From positions 1 through 64,000 of the forward strand of contig MEOK01000034.1 of NCBI GenBank assembly GCA_001769195.1: DNA of 64,000 nucleotides, written 5' to 3'. A model generated the notes under the pieces. That model made no database searches, was not told the origin of the DNA, and saw nothing but the letters and a program-made list of their open reading frames with translations. This stretch comes from Bacteroidetes bacterium GWF2_40_14. Its GTDB lineage: Bacteria; Bacteroidota; Bacteroidia; Bacteroidales; UBA932. Shown here in pieces: positions 1 to 9,498 of the stretch; position 1 is the first letter of the stretch, and each line of letters opens with the position of its first letter. The position numbers were made by a program, and so were the translations under genes.

Positions 1-609
1 TCTTTCTATTCAAGAGTCTCTTCTCCTACATACCTAGGTACTTATTCAGAAGCTTGTTTTATCAAAGCAGAAGTTTTGTTTAATCAAGGTAATGCTCCCG
101 CTGCATTCACTGCGTACAAAGAGGGTATCAAGGCAAGTATGGAACAGATGAATGTGACCCTAAATTCTTGGATTGCAGGTGATCAAACTCTTGCAAATTG
201 TCCTTCATTTACTCCGATGACTCAATCTCAAATGGATAATTTCTTGAATAATGGTATCGGTACAGCAAGCAATCTTTCTCTTGGTAAGATTCTTACTCAA
301 AAACGAATTGCCTTACACTACTCTGTCGAAATCTGGAACGATATGCGTCGTTATGACTTTGATCCAACCTTGTTCCACAATTGGGGTATTCCAGCATATC
401 ACGCAGTTAATGCTACCGCTCTTAAAGGAATTCCTGAAGGAAAACAATACCGTCGTTGGCGTCAATGCTCACACGAGCTTAATTACAACGCAGCGAATCT
501 GCAGGCAATCGGTTCAGAAGTTCCGGGTGCAAATATGAGTCTTAGTGCATGGAACAGTGCTGAAGATGTTTGGACTATTCCTGTTTGGTGGGATTCTGAT
601 CAACAGTAA
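1..609 (+). CDS. SusD/RagB-like outer-membrane lipoprotein, C-terminal part
   Basis: The frame is open from base 1, so only the last ~202 residues are present and the start lies outside the window. SusD-family proteins are surface lipoproteins that bind glycans or peptides and pair with a SusC TonB-dependent porin. Seen here: an aromatic-rich helical C-terminal half with the typical 'LTQKRIALHYSVEIWNDMRRYDF' type segment (about residues 98-120 of the fragment), in which the Q-K-W/R-I-A-L...EIWNDMRRY pattern is characteristic of SusD_2-type proteins, and a C-terminal tail rich in W and D. A SusC partner would be expected upstream. A strong terminator follows 25 bp after the stop, so this ends its operon. 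Confidence 0.85.
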   Translation, partial: SFYSRVSSPTYLGTYSEACFIKAEVLFNQGNAPAAFTAYKEGIKASMEQMNVTLNSWIAGDQTLANCPSFTPMTQSQMDNFLNNGIGTASNLSLGKILTQKRIALHYSVEIWNDMRRYDFDPTLFHNWGIPAYHAVNATALKGIPEGKQYRRWRQCSHELNYNAANLQAIGSEVPGANMSLSAWNSAEDVWTIPVWWDSDQQ

Positions 610-634
610 TCTCATTTACCAATAATACATAAAG

Positions 635-672
635 CAGGGCGGTCATTTTGACCGCCCTGTTATATTTTATTG
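635..672 (+). terminator. Rho-independent terminator after the SusD-like gene
   Basis: A perfect 11-bp stem (635-645 with 649-659, cagggcggtca / tgaccgccctg) with a 3-nt loop is followed by a T-rich run (tatattttatt). It lies 25 bp after the SusD-like stop codon. Confidence 0.9.
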
Positions 673-880
673 AGTAAGTTGTAAGCATAAAAAAATATTT
701 CTGATTTTCATTTTTTCCAGACCATTTCGCAAGTGTCTGCAAATCTTGCCTACACATACCTTCTTGTAATTAATTTCTTTAAATGAAGCAGAACGTAATG
801 ACTGAGAACGGACGATGAGCAATGGGAGGATTTTTGCAGTATTATATTTTAGCAAATAAAAACAGTGTTCAAGATCTCTT
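673..880. other. Intergenic stretch without a recognisable gene
   Basis: Together with the terminator and promoter on either side, this fills the 334-bp gap between the SusD-like gene and the aminopeptidase. It is AT-rich. The short minus-strand frames here (about 60 codons) have no recognisable domain or start context. I see no RNA gene in it. Confidence 0.6.
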
Positions 881-905
881 TTGACATTTTCATTTTATAT
901 CTTTG
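881..905 (+). promoter_or_regulatory. Putative Bacteroidota promoter for the aminopeptidase
   Basis: A -7 element TATCTTTG (898-905, exact TAnnTTTG) is preceded by TTGACA at 881. The spacing between TTG and the -7 box is 14 bp, shorter than the usual 19-21, so the -33 assignment is weak. The start codon is 39 bp downstream. Confidence 0.5.
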
Positions 906-943
906 TAGTATAACCAGAGAATAAACAATTAAAATACAATATC

Positions 944-2332
944 ATGTTCGAAAAAGAGGTATACATCAGACGCAGGCAGAAGCTGCAGGCAAGTGTGAAA
1001 TCGGGAATCCTTCTGTTCCTGGGGAATTCGGAGGTTGGGTTCAATTACCCATCAAATACATACAGATACAGGCAAGACTCATCTTTCCTTTACTTCTTTG
1101 GTCTTGACGAACCGGATCTGGCAACAATAATTGATGTAGAGAGTGGCGAGGAGATTATTTTCGGAAACGATGTGGACATCGACGACATTATCTGGATGGG
1201 TCCTCAGCCGGCAATGAAGGATAAGGCATCGGCAGTTGGGATTAAAAAGGTCCTCCCTTTTTCGGAATTGGAAAAGTATATAAAGAGTGCAGCCAACTCT
1301 GCAAGAATCGTTCATTACCTGCCACCTTACAGAGATTCAAATAAAATCATGTTGAACAGTTTGTTTGGGATAGAGTTTGGCAAGCTTAAAGAGAAGGCAT
1401 CGGTTGAATTTATAAAAGGAGTTGTGGCTTTGAGGGAGATAAAGGAAAAGTGCGAGATTGAGGAGTTGGACATTGCGGCAAACATTGGCTATGCCATGCA
1501 TTATACTGCTATGAAGATGGCCAAGGCCGGGATGGTTGAGCAGGAGCTCGTTGGAATAATGGAGGGAATATCTATCTCCAGCGGCACGATGCCATCATTC
1601 CCGATAATTCTCTCCCAGAACGGAGAGACCCTCCACAACCACATGCACCATCAGATACTTACAGACGGAAGACTACTTGTTATTGACGCAGGTGCAGAGA
1701 ACAATGCCCATTATGCATCGGACTTCACCCGCACATTACCTTCTGGAGGTAAGTTTACAGAGAGACAAAAGGAGATATACACCATTGTGGCAACTGCAAA
1801 CAATCTTGCATTCAGCATGATAAAACCTGGCATATCTTACAGAGCGGTGCATCTTGCTGCTGTCCGTGTATTGGCACAGGGCCTTATAAACATCGGTCTT
1901 ATGAAGGGAAATGTAGATGAGGCTGTTGCTGCAGGGGCACACGCCCTCTTCATGCCTCACGGACTTGGTCACCAGATGGGTCTTGATGTTCACGACATGG
2001 AAGATTTGGGTGAAAACAATGTTGGCTACGATGAGAATTACAAGAGATCGGCACAATTCGGACTGGCTTCTCTCAGAATGGGTAAAATACTAAAACCGGG
2101 ACATGTAATAACTGTTGAGCCGGGTTGTTATTTTATTCCGGCACTCATAGAAAAATGGGAAAAAGAGGGAATCAACAAAGAGTTCATCAACTTTGGCAAG
2201 CTCAAGGATTACTATAATTTCGGAGGGATAAGGTTGGAGGACGATGTTCTGGTTACAGAAAAGTCTTGCAGGCTGCTTGGTTCAAAACGTCTTCCAATTA
2301 CAGTGGAGGATGTAGAGAAAGAGATGGCATAA
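944..2332 (+). CDS. pepP: Xaa-Pro aminopeptidase (aminopeptidase P, M24B)
   Basis: Predicted cytosolic dimetal peptidase that removes an N-terminal residue preceding proline. The 462 residues match the usual aminopeptidase P length. An AMP_N domain covers about residues 1-135 (YIRRRQKL at the start), followed by the creatinase/methionine-aminopeptidase fold. Metal ligands are visible: Asp in VIDAGAENN (~247), Asp in SDFTRTLP (~258), His in HGLGHQMGLDVHD (~339), Glu in VEPGCYF (~391) and Glu in IRLEDDVLV (~430). The stop overlaps the start of the next gene (TAATG), so the two are likely co-transcribed and translationally coupled. Confidence 0.93.
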   Translation: MFEKEVYIRRRQKLQASVKSGILLFLGNSEVGFNYPSNTYRYRQDSSFLYFFGLDEPDLATIIDVESGEEIIFGNDVDIDDIIWMGPQPAMKDKASAVGIKKVLPFSELEKYIKSAANSARIVHYLPPYRDSNKIMLNSLFGIEFGKLKEKASVEFIKGVVALREIKEKCEIEELDIAANIGYAMHYTAMKMAKAGMVEQELVGIMEGISISSGTMPSFPIILSQNGETLHNHMHHQILTDGRLLVIDAGAENNAHYASDFTRTLPSGGKFTERQKEIYTIVATANNLAFSMIKPGISYRAVHLAAVRVLAQGLINIGLMKGNVDEAVAAGAHALFMPHGLGHQMGLDVHDMEDLGENNVGYDENYKRSAQFGLASLRMGKILKPGHVITVEPGCYFIPALIEKWEKEGINKEFINFGKLKDYYNFGGIRLEDDVLVTEKSCRLLGSKRLPITVEDVEKEMA

Positions 2333-3753
2333 TGGCAATAAACAAATATCTCCGTCGGTTTCTTTCCATTGCGACAATTATTGCAGTAATAGCCGTTTCG
2401 TGTTCCAAGGACCCTGTCCCGGAACCTTCTACATCAAAATCACATCTTAACGACCTTATCTCGTTCAGCTTTCTTAGAAGTGACAATCCATCGTTGACAC
2501 AGGATTGCTATGGGTTTAAATCGGCAAATACATATTATCTTACTGTCACACAGGGAGCCAATATCTCATCATTGAAAGGCAGGTTTACTATTTCGCCAAA
2601 AGCAACTGCAAAAATAGGGGGAGTACTTCAGGAGAGCGGAGTGAGCCTGATAGATTACACCAATACTATGGATATTGTTGTCACTTCAGAGTCCGGCAGG
2701 TCAAACACATACAAACTCCTGGTTCAGGAGGGCAGAGGCATTTTTGACAATCTGGTCTATGCTTTTATGCATAAATTTTCTATCCCCGGCATATCCTTCG
2801 CTCTTGCAAAGGATGAGCAGATAGTATATAAAAAGGGAGCTGGTTTTGCAATTCAGGAGACATGGGAACGGACAAGGCCCGATCATCTCTTCAGGCTTGC
2901 AAGCATATCCAAGCAGTTCACCACAATATGCATTATGAAGTTGATTCAAGACGGAAGATTGTCGCTTAACAGGAACGTCTTTGGTTCGGGAGGTGTACTT
3001 GAAAGTGAATTTCCGAACGTAACACAGCTTGCATCTACCGTGACAATAAAAAACCTGCTGGAACATAACAGCGGATGGCCCAAAAGTCCGGACCTTATGT
3101 TCGACTCTCCTTACTACGGACAGACACTTGACCAACGTATTGTAAGAATGCTTAGTGGTCCCCAGACTACACCTGGTGTTACGTATGCCTATTATAATAT
3201 GGGATTCGGGGTTTTGGGGAAGATTATTGAAAAGATAACCGGTAAGAACTTTGAAGTGTATATGAAGGAGGTACTTGCACTTGCCGGTATAACCGATGTG
3301 CATGTAGGGGGAGATAAGTTACAAAGAAGGTCAAACGAGGTGGTATACTACTCACAAAACGGAACAAACGGTTATGCTAACGAGATGCAGCTTATTGCTT
3401 CCGCAGGAGGGATAATAGCCTCTACAGAACAGATGATGAAACTTATGTTCCATATAGACGGGTTTACAAAGGTGCCGGATATAATCACTCCTCAGACCAG
3501 AAGTATGATGCTTACGCCCTCTCCAAATTACAATCGCTATGCATTGGGATGGATGTGTAACCACTCGTATTTTCCCGGAGACTACTACCATACGGGCAAC
3601 CTTTCCGGCACTGCTACAATGTGGGTGATGGGTAATGATGGAATCAACGGTGTTATCCTCTGCAATTCAAGATCGTACATCACCGGATTTGACGATGAGC
3701 TCTATGGGTTATTGCGTGATATCGTCAATCTGGCCTCTGCTGCAACCTGGTAG
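2332..3753 (+). CDS. Serine hydrolase lipoprotein, class C beta-lactamase fold, with N-terminal DUF5018-like domain
   Basis: Exported lipoprotein of 473 residues. I chose the ATG at 2332 (overlapping the pepP stop as TAATG) because it opens with a lipoprotein signal ending ..AVSCSK, whereas an upstream in-frame start would bury the signal. Residues ~30-140 form a beta-rich Ig-like/DUF5018-type domain common in Bacteroidales lipoproteins. The rest is the beta-lactamase/penicillin-binding fold, with SISK (SxxK, ~191), YYN (YxN, ~287) and HTG (~419). The family includes D-amino peptidases, esterases and peptidoglycan-acting enzymes; the substrate cannot be assigned. Its 3' end overlaps the convergent NUDIX gene by 52 bp. 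Confidence 0.85.
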   Translation: MAINKYLRRFLSIATIIAVIAVSCSKDPVPEPSTSKSHLNDLISFSFLRSDNPSLTQDCYGFKSANTYYLTVTQGANISSLKGRFTISPKATAKIGGVLQESGVSLIDYTNTMDIVVTSESGRSNTYKLLVQEGRGIFDNLVYAFMHKFSIPGISFALAKDEQIVYKKGAGFAIQETWERTRPDHLFRLASISKQFTTICIMKLIQDGRLSLNRNVFGSGGVLESEFPNVTQLASTVTIKNLLEHNSGWPKSPDLMFDSPYYGQTLDQRIVRMLSGPQTTPGVTYAYYNMGFGVLGKIIEKITGKNFEVYMKEVLALAGITDVHVGGDKLQRRSNEVVYYSQNGTNGYANEMQLIASAGGIIASTEQMMKLMFHIDGFTKVPDIITPQTRSMMLTPSPNYNRYALGWMCNHSYFPGDYYHTGNLSGTATMWVMGNDGINGVILCNSRSYITGFDDELYGLLRDIVNLASAATW

Positions 3754-4337
3754 AGCTCTGAGAGAATCATAGCAGTAGCTCCCCATATAAAATAATCGCC
3801 TATGGTGTATCCGGGAGCGTTTACATATTCCTCCCTGCCAATCCGGATTTTAAAGATTTCGGATAGGGTGGGATCGAACAGTTTTAATGGAATTTTGCGG
3901 TATTCAACCACCTCTCTATGGTCGGGAATAAGCTCCATTTCACAACTAGCATAGGCCAGTACCGGATAAATTGTAAAATTGCTGGGCGGGACATATAAAC
4001 GGCTTAAAAGACCTACAATCTCAATTTTGTCCCTGTCAAGAGAGAGCTCTTCATGAGATTCGCGACAAGCAGTGTCGGCATAGTCCTTGTCTATGTCTTC
4101 ACATTTTCCACCGGGGAAGGCTATCTGTCCCGAATGTACCCCGTCATAGATATTCCTCTTGATTACCAGTACTTCCCAGTCCAATATATTTTCTGACGAT
4201 GCAGGAAAGAGCAGTACAAGTACCGCTGATTCCCTTGAATTTTCGGGTGGTGCCTCTTCTATCTTTAGAGTAGATAATCTGTGCAAAGGGGCCATTTTGA
4301 GATGCGCCTTTTTACCCGGGAGGTCTGGAATATACAT
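3702..4337 (-). CDS. NUDIX hydrolase, CoA-pyrophosphatase (NudL) type
   Basis: Predicted cytosolic Mg-dependent pyrophosphohydrolase. The Nudix box is seen at about residues 74-98: FPGGK..D......ACRESHEEL, with the REXXEE core. The GGK...D...TA.RE spacing and following VGLLSRLYVPPSNFTIYPV segment match CoA diphosphatases (CoAse) more than MutT. The start is placed at 4337 (protein MYIPDLPG..., 211 aa), 10 bp after the upstream oligopeptidase stop; an in-frame ATG at 4391 would add 18 residues overlapping that gene and is the alternative. Encoded in the same direction as the oligopeptidase, so probably co-transcribed. Convergent overlap with the serine hydrolase at the 3' end. Confidence 0.85.
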   Translation of the reverse strand: MYIPDLPGKKAHLKMAPLHRLSTLKIEEAPPENSRESAVLVLLFPASSENILDWEVLVIKRNIYDGVHSGQIAFPGGKCEDIDKDYADTACRESHEELSLDRDKIEIVGLLSRLYVPPSNFTIYPVLAYASCEMELIPDHREVVEYRKIPLKLFDPTLSEIFKIRIGREEYVNAPGYTIGDYFIWGATAMILSELYQVAAEARLTISRNNP

Positions 4338-4347
4338 AAAGGATCGC

Positions 4348-6489
4348 TTATTTTGAAATACCAACCCTGTTAAGGATAAATGCCCATTCAAAGGCTGTGT
4401 CCCTTATGCTGTCGTACCTTCCAGTGGCACCACCATGCCCCGACTCCATGTTCATATATAGAAGTACAAGATTGTCGTCAGTTTTGTATTTCCGGAGCTT
4501 GGCCACCCATTTTGCCGGTTCATGGAATAGAACCTGTGAGTCGTTTATCCCTCCGGTAGCTAAAATGTTCGGATAATTCTGAGCCTTTACATTATCGTAT
4601 GGTGAGTATGAGAGCATATAGTTGTAAGCCTCCGGTTCGTTAGGGTTCCCCCACTCCTCATATTCCTGTGTTGTAAGAGGAAGCGAGCTGTCCATCATAG
4701 TGTTTATTACATCTACAAAAGGAACCTGGGCAACAATTGTCTGGAAAAGGTCGGGACGCATGTTTGTTACGGCACCCATAAGAAGGCCTCCTGCACTGCC
4801 ACCGGTTGCAGCAAGTCTTGATGGTTCGGTGTATTTGTCTGCTATCAGCTTCTCTGCACAGGCAATAAAGTCTGTAAAGGTATTCTTCTTCTTCATCAAT
4901 TTACCGTCTTCATACCACTGCTCGCCCATGTCGCTTCCGCCTCTTACCTGGGCCACTGCATATATAAAGCCTCTGTTAATGAGACTATAGGCAGAAGGGC
5001 TGAAGTACACGTCAGAACTGGATCCGTAGCTGCCATAAGATGTTATAAGTGTCGGATTCTTGCCGTCCATCTTAAGCCCTTTTTTGTATACAATAGCCAT
5101 CGGCACATTTGCGCTATCGGGAGCCTTTGCCCACAACCGTTCGACTTCATAGTCATCGGGATTGAACCCCGACGGAATCTCCTGCTCCTTAAGGACAATG
5201 CTTACCTTTTTCAAAATATCATATGCATAGATTGTATTTGGTCTTTTTAAAGAGGTGTAGACATACCGGATTGTTGTTGCGTTGTATTCAGGGTTACCTG
5301 TCAGGGTAGCAGAGTATACTGGTTCAGGGAAATTTATATCCTGAGTCTCTCCGCCTTTAAGAGGGATAACAGAAATATGGTTAAGTCCGTCTTTTCTTAG
5401 TTCCAGGGCCATATAGTCTTTCAGGATATCTATAGATTCTATGCGTACAAGGCTGTCGTGAGCGATGAACTCCTTCCAGGTGGCTTTGTTCCGGAAACCA
5501 ACCAGAGGAGCTTCGTAAACCATTCCGTTCAGATTGTCCTTGTCTTTGTACCTTATGAAAAACTTCTCCTTATGTTGTATAACGCTATAGTCTACACCCT
5601 GAACCCTTGGCATGAATACCTTGAATGGTTCTGATGGTCTGTCTGCAGATGTGTAAAGATATTCAGATGTTGTTGAACTGGAGCTACTGATGAATATATA
5701 ATCTTTTGGTTTGCTTTTGCTTACACCTATGTTAAACTTCTGGTCTTTCTCCTCATAAACCAGTTCATCTGCCGCTTTGCTACCCAGTATATGCTTGTAA
5801 ACCCGGTAAGGTCTAAGTGTGTTGTCTATGGAGGTGTAGAATAAGGTTTTACTGTCATTTGCCCATGCAACAGAAGATACCCCCGGTATTGAAATGTCCA
5901 TATCTGTGCCTGTTGTAAGGTCACGTATCTTTAAAATGAATTCGGCATAAGAGCCTGTTTCATTATAAATGTAGGCAGCCGTTTTATTGTCGGGACTTAT
6001 TTCAAATCCGGCGAAAATCATGGCTTTCTTACCCTCTGCCATCTTGTTCACATCAAACATTACCTCTTCTGCTGCATCGAGAGTTTCCAGTTTCCTGCAA
6101 TAAACGCGGTACTGCTTTCCGGCTTCTGTACGGCTGTAATAATAGTAGCCATTCTCAAACTGAGGGTAGCTTTCGTCCACATCTTTAATCCTTCCAATAA
6201 TCTCATTGTAAATCTTATCCTGAAGCTTCTTTGTCTTTTTCATTACAGCATCGGAGTAGCTGTTCTCTGCTTTGAGGTATTCAATAACCTTGGGGTTCTC
6301 CTTGTCGCGGAGCCAGAAATAGTTGTCTACACGGGTGTTGTTGAACTCCAGAAATGTTTTTGGCATAACATCGGCCACCGGAGGTGCGGGGAAATCACTC
6401 TCTTTCAAAATCTTTGAGGTGTTTAGATTGCATGCAGAAAGTGCAAAAGCAACTGTTCCGGCAAACAAAAGGTTATAATATTTTTTCAT
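4348..6489 (-). CDS. ptrB: Prolyl oligopeptidase family S9A lipoprotein (oligopeptidase B / protease II-like)
   Basis: Serine peptidase of 713 residues acting on short peptides, here exported: the N-terminus is a lipoprotein signal (..FALSACNLNTS, Cys20). Residues ~35-440 are the beta-propeller and the remainder the alpha/beta-hydrolase domain. The nucleophile lies in GGSAGG (~residue 565), the acid in GINDSQV (~648) and the histidine in ESGHGG (~686). The segment PLTTQEYEEWGNP is a hallmark of oligopeptidase B, including the acidic residues that favour Arg/Lys at P1. Periplasmic or surface peptide degradation is inferred. Divergent from the hyf-like operon across a 57-bp gap. Confidence 0.9.
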   Translation of the reverse strand: MKKYYNLLFAGTVAFALSACNLNTSKILKESDFPAPPVADVMPKTFLEFNNTRVDNYFWLRDKENPKVIEYLKAENSYSDAVMKKTKKLQDKIYNEIIGRIKDVDESYPQFENGYYYYSRTEAGKQYRVYCRKLETLDAAEEVMFDVNKMAEGKKAMIFAGFEISPDNKTAAYIYNETGSYAEFILKIRDLTTGTDMDISIPGVSSVAWANDSKTLFYTSIDNTLRPYRVYKHILGSKAADELVYEEKDQKFNIGVSKSKPKDYIFISSSSSTTSEYLYTSADRPSEPFKVFMPRVQGVDYSVIQHKEKFFIRYKDKDNLNGMVYEAPLVGFRNKATWKEFIAHDSLVRIESIDILKDYMALELRKDGLNHISVIPLKGGETQDINFPEPVYSATLTGNPEYNATTIRYVYTSLKRPNTIYAYDILKKVSIVLKEQEIPSGFNPDDYEVERLWAKAPDSANVPMAIVYKKGLKMDGKNPTLITSYGSYGSSSDVYFSPSAYSLINRGFIYAVAQVRGGSDMGEQWYEDGKLMKKKNTFTDFIACAEKLIADKYTEPSRLAATGGSAGGLLMGAVTNMRPDLFQTIVAQVPFVDVINTMMDSSLPLTTQEYEEWGNPNEPEAYNYMLSYSPYDNVKAQNYPNILATGGINDSQVLFHEPAKWVAKLRKYKTDDNLVLLYMNMESGHGGATGRYDSIRDTAFEWAFILNRVGISK

Positions 6490-6508
6490 ACTATAAAGTT
6501 ATTAATTT

Positions 6509-6538
6509 TTGTGTTATAAGGATAATCCCGTAACTTTA
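6509..6538 (+). promoter_or_regulatory. Putative promoter of the hyf-like operon
   Basis: TTG (6509-6511), a 19-bp spacer and TAACTTTA (6531-6538), which matches TAnnTTTG at all but the last base. The start codon at 6547 is only 8 bp downstream of the -7 box, so the mRNA leader would be very short or absent. Confidence 0.5.
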
Positions 6539-6546
6539 AGACTCAA

Positions 6547-8580
6547 ATGGAAAAGTCTTTTATTGAATTTTTTAACCTTATTGGCGTTTTAGCTATTGCG
6601 CTTTTCCCTTTTTTAAAGACAAAGGGGAGGGGTTTCATAACTTTAGGTGTAATAACAGTTCAGGTGATAATAAGTTCGTTTGTTGCATTTTCTGTTTTTA
6701 CAAATGGTGTGGTGCTTTTCACATATCCCGGTTCGTTCGTTACCGGCCAGATTCCCGTGAGGATAGACTACCTGTCGGCGTGGTTCATGCTTATCTTAAA
6801 CTTTACATTTCTAACCGGAGCCTGGTACGGCCTCCATTACATGAAAAAATACAAAGATCAGACCGACAATCTGGCTTTGCACGCGACGGCTTTTATACTT
6901 CTATATACTTCTATAATTGATATTTGTCTGTTTCAGAATGGTCTGGTGCTTTTGGTTGTATGGGAGATAATGGCGCTCAGCTCTTTTATTACAATAATTT
7001 TTGAGCACCAAAAAAAGGAGACATTAAAGGCGGGTATCAATTTTCTGATACAGTCTCATGTATGTATTCTATTCCTGACAATTGCGTTCATGTGGGTAAA
7101 GGTAAAAACCGGCTCCTTCGATTTTACAGCAATCACTGAATATACTTCGGCAGAACCTGCAATCACCGGCATTGGACTCTTTCTTTTTTTCTTTTTCGGT
7201 TTTGCAATCAAGGCGGGCTTTGTACCATTCCACACATGGCTCCCTTTGGCCCATCCGGCTGCTCCTGCACATATTTCGGGTATTATGAGCGGGGTTATAA
7301 TAAAGATTGGAATTTACGGGATATTGAGAATGCTGTTGCTTATAAAGACGGACATGGTCTCCCTGGGATACTTTATTCTTGCAATTTCGGTAATCACAGG
7401 TGTCTATGGAGTGATGCTGGCCATAGTACAACACAACCTTAAAAAGCTTTTAGCATATCATAGCATTGAAAATATTGGAATAATAGGAATTGGCATTGGT
7501 CTGGGCTGCCTTGGCCTTGGCTATGACAGTCAGATACTTATTGTGTGTGGTTTTGCCGGAGCCTTGCTCCACACTCTCAACCACTCGCTTTTCAAGTCTC
7601 TGTTATTTTACTGTGCCGGTTATGTCTATCAGAAAACACATACTATGGATATTGAAAAGATGGGTGGTCTAATAAAACACATTCCCCGTACCGGTTATCT
7701 GTTTCTCATAGGGTCTCTTGCAATTTGCGGATTGCCTCCCTTTAACGGATTTGTATCTGAGTTCTTTATTTACACTGGATTGTTCAACGGCCTCCAATCA
7801 AATGACTTTTTATTCATTATGGCTCTCATCTTCTCAATTCTGGGTCTGGTGATTATTGGCGGCCTTGCACTAATCTGCTTTACAAAGGCCTTTGGGATTA
7901 TCTTTTTGGGGACTTCCCGAGATTCCGAAAAGAGGAGCTTTTCCAAAGAAAAACCGAGGAAATTTTTCCCTTTGTACATTATTGCCATTACTATTTTAAT
8001 AATCGGCCTGTTCCCTGTTATACTTGCACCTGCACTTTTGAAAATCACTCATTTGTACATGCCGGTAGCAGTAATACCGGTAGCTCCTGCTTTTACTGAA
8101 ATTCTTGGTAACCTTACCTCTGTTGGCTGGTACTCTCTTGGATTTATTGCATTGACAGCTCTGCTATATTCAATCAGACATTTTTTAACTTCAAGGCGAG
8201 CCCATACCCTTGAACCTACCTGGGGTTGTGGATATACGGGTGATACCGCAAAGATGCAGTACACTGCCTCCTCTTTTATCCGCTCATACCGGAAACTAGC
8301 AGGTTCGTTTCTAATGATTGATAAAGAAAAAAGCGAAGCGTCAGGTTTGTATCCATCGTATATAAATCAGGAGACCCATCCCGGCGACAGGGTGGAGAAC
8401 TGGCTTATAGACAAGCCCTTGCATTTGATAAGAAGATTTTTGAACAGATTTGTGTTTCTGCAAAATGGCAATATTCAGGCATATATCCTTTACGGGTTTA
8501 TATTTATAGGGCTGGTTATAATGGTTCCGGTTATTATAGAGAAGATAGCAGTGTTTTATAACTTTCTAAACCAACTTTAA
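6547..8580 (+). CDS. hyfB: Hydrogenase-4 component B-like proton-conducting membrane subunit (NuoL/M family)
   Basis: Antiporter-like subunit of a complex I/group 4 hydrogenase relative; it would move protons or Na+ across the cytoplasmic membrane. Its 677 residues equal the length of E. coli HyfB. About 16 hydrophobic segments are seen. Proton_antipo_M motifs include a WEIMALSSF glutamate (~residue 140), the FHTWLPLAHPAAPAHISG segment with its flanking lysine, and a central HNLKKLLAYHSIENIG. The C-terminal region PTWGCGYTGDTAKMQYTASSF is typical of HyfB/HycC and is absent from NuoL. First gene of the operon; next gene follows after 1 bp. The role as a pump is by family; direction and ion are not known. 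Confidence 0.9.
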   Translation: MEKSFIEFFNLIGVLAIALFPFLKTKGRGFITLGVITVQVIISSFVAFSVFTNGVVLFTYPGSFVTGQIPVRIDYLSAWFMLILNFTFLTGAWYGLHYMKKYKDQTDNLALHATAFILLYTSIIDICLFQNGLVLLVVWEIMALSSFITIIFEHQKKETLKAGINFLIQSHVCILFLTIAFMWVKVKTGSFDFTAITEYTSAEPAITGIGLFLFFFFGFAIKAGFVPFHTWLPLAHPAAPAHISGIMSGVIIKIGIYGILRMLLLIKTDMVSLGYFILAISVITGVYGVMLAIVQHNLKKLLAYHSIENIGIIGIGIGLGCLGLGYDSQILIVCGFAGALLHTLNHSLFKSLLFYCAGYVYQKTHTMDIEKMGGLIKHIPRTGYLFLIGSLAICGLPPFNGFVSEFFIYTGLFNGLQSNDFLFIMALIFSILGLVIIGGLALICFTKAFGIIFLGTSRDSEKRSFSKEKPRKFFPLYIIAITILIIGLFPVILAPALLKITHLYMPVAVIPVAPAFTEILGNLTSVGWYSLGFIALTALLYSIRHFLTSRRAHTLEPTWGCGYTGDTAKMQYTASSFIRSYRKLAGSFLMIDKEKSEASGLYPSYINQETHPGDRVENWLIDKPLHLIRRFLNRFVFLQNGNIQAYILYGFIFIGLVIMVPVIIEKIAVFYNFLNQL

Positions 8581-8581
8581 A

Positions 8582-9487
8582 ATGATTAGCTTTTTACTGA
8601 TATTACTGGCGAGCTTTTTCTTTATGGGAGTTGTTGTTAGGACAAAAAGCATTGCATCCGGAAGAAAGGGCCCGGGAATTTTTCAGCCCATGAAAGATAT
8701 ATTAAGGCTATTGAGAAAGGGGTCGGTCTACAGCAAGACTACAACCCTCATATTCAAGCTGGCCCCCGTGGCATATATATCATCTGTCTTAATGGCAATT
8801 CTTATGGTTCCGCACGGAAACAATCCAGGATTCATCTCTTTCGACGGTGATTTTGTAATGTTTGCTTATGTTCTGGCCTTTGGGAAGTTTATGATAATAA
8901 TCTCTGCACTTGACACAGGAAGCAGCTTCGAAGGAATGGGAGCGAGCAGGGAGGCACTCTACTCTATGCTTGTGGAGCCCGCCTTCTTTATTCTGATGGG
9001 ATCCTTTGCTTTATATACTGGTCGCACATCATTCTTCACCATTTTTAGCACACTTCACTATGGTTCGTATATCTCATATATGCTTGGTGCCTTGGCCACA
9101 TTCGTTTTTGTACTCATTGCTATGATTGAGAATAGCCGTATGCCGGTTGATGACCCAAAGACCCACCTGGAACTAACTATGATACACGAGGTTATGGTTC
9201 TGGATAACAGCGGATTCGATCTTGGGGTAATACAGTACACTTCGCATTTGAAGTTTGCCATGTATGGAGCCATAATCTCCAATTTTTTCATAGGCGTCCT
9301 GCCATTGTGGATATCCGTCCCTCTGTTTCTGGTGGTACAATTTGGCTTCGCGGTTACGGTTGGTGTTATTGAGTCCTTTATGGCAAGATTCAGAATGGGT
9401 CACAATCCGCAGTTTATTTTTATTCTGACCTCGGTATCGATGTTGATATTTTTTGGAGCACTTCTGGTTTTAGGAAAATTTTTGTAA
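8582..9487 (+). CDS. hyfC: Hydrogenase-4 component C-like subunit (NuoH family)
   Basis: Membrane subunit that docks the peripheral arm and carries the E-channel/quinone-side helices in complex I relatives. 301 residues with about eight transmembrane segments. Family landmarks seen: GSSFEGMGASREALYSMLVEPAFF (shown here as positions ~115-140; key residues Glu, Arg, Glu), and RMPVDDPKTHLELTMIHE (~180-197) with acidic residues conserved in NuoH/HycD. Translation probably coupled to hyfB, with 1 bp between the genes. Confidence 0.9.
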   Translation: MISFLLILLASFFFMGVVVRTKSIASGRKGPGIFQPMKDILRLLRKGSVYSKTTTLIFKLAPVAYISSVLMAILMVPHGNNPGFISFDGDFVMFAYVLAFGKFMIIISALDTGSSFEGMGASREALYSMLVEPAFFILMGSFALYTGRTSFFTIFSTLHYGSYISYMLGALATFVFVLIAMIENSRMPVDDPKTHLELTMIHEVMVLDNSGFDLGVIQYTSHLKFAMYGAIISNFFIGVLPLWISVPLFLVVQFGFAVTVGVIESFMARFRMGHNPQFIFILTSVSMLIFFGALLVLGKFL

Positions 9488-9498
9488 CAGATTACTTT

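Noticed and set aside
575-855. Small minus-strand reading frames in the SusD/aminopeptidase gap
   Set aside because: They overlap each other and the terminator, and show no domain, start context or coding-like composition.
2266-2331. Upstream start for the beta-lactamase-fold lipoprotein
   Set aside because: It would lie within pepP and place 22 polar residues ahead of the lipoprotein signal; ATG 2332 gives a proper signal peptide.
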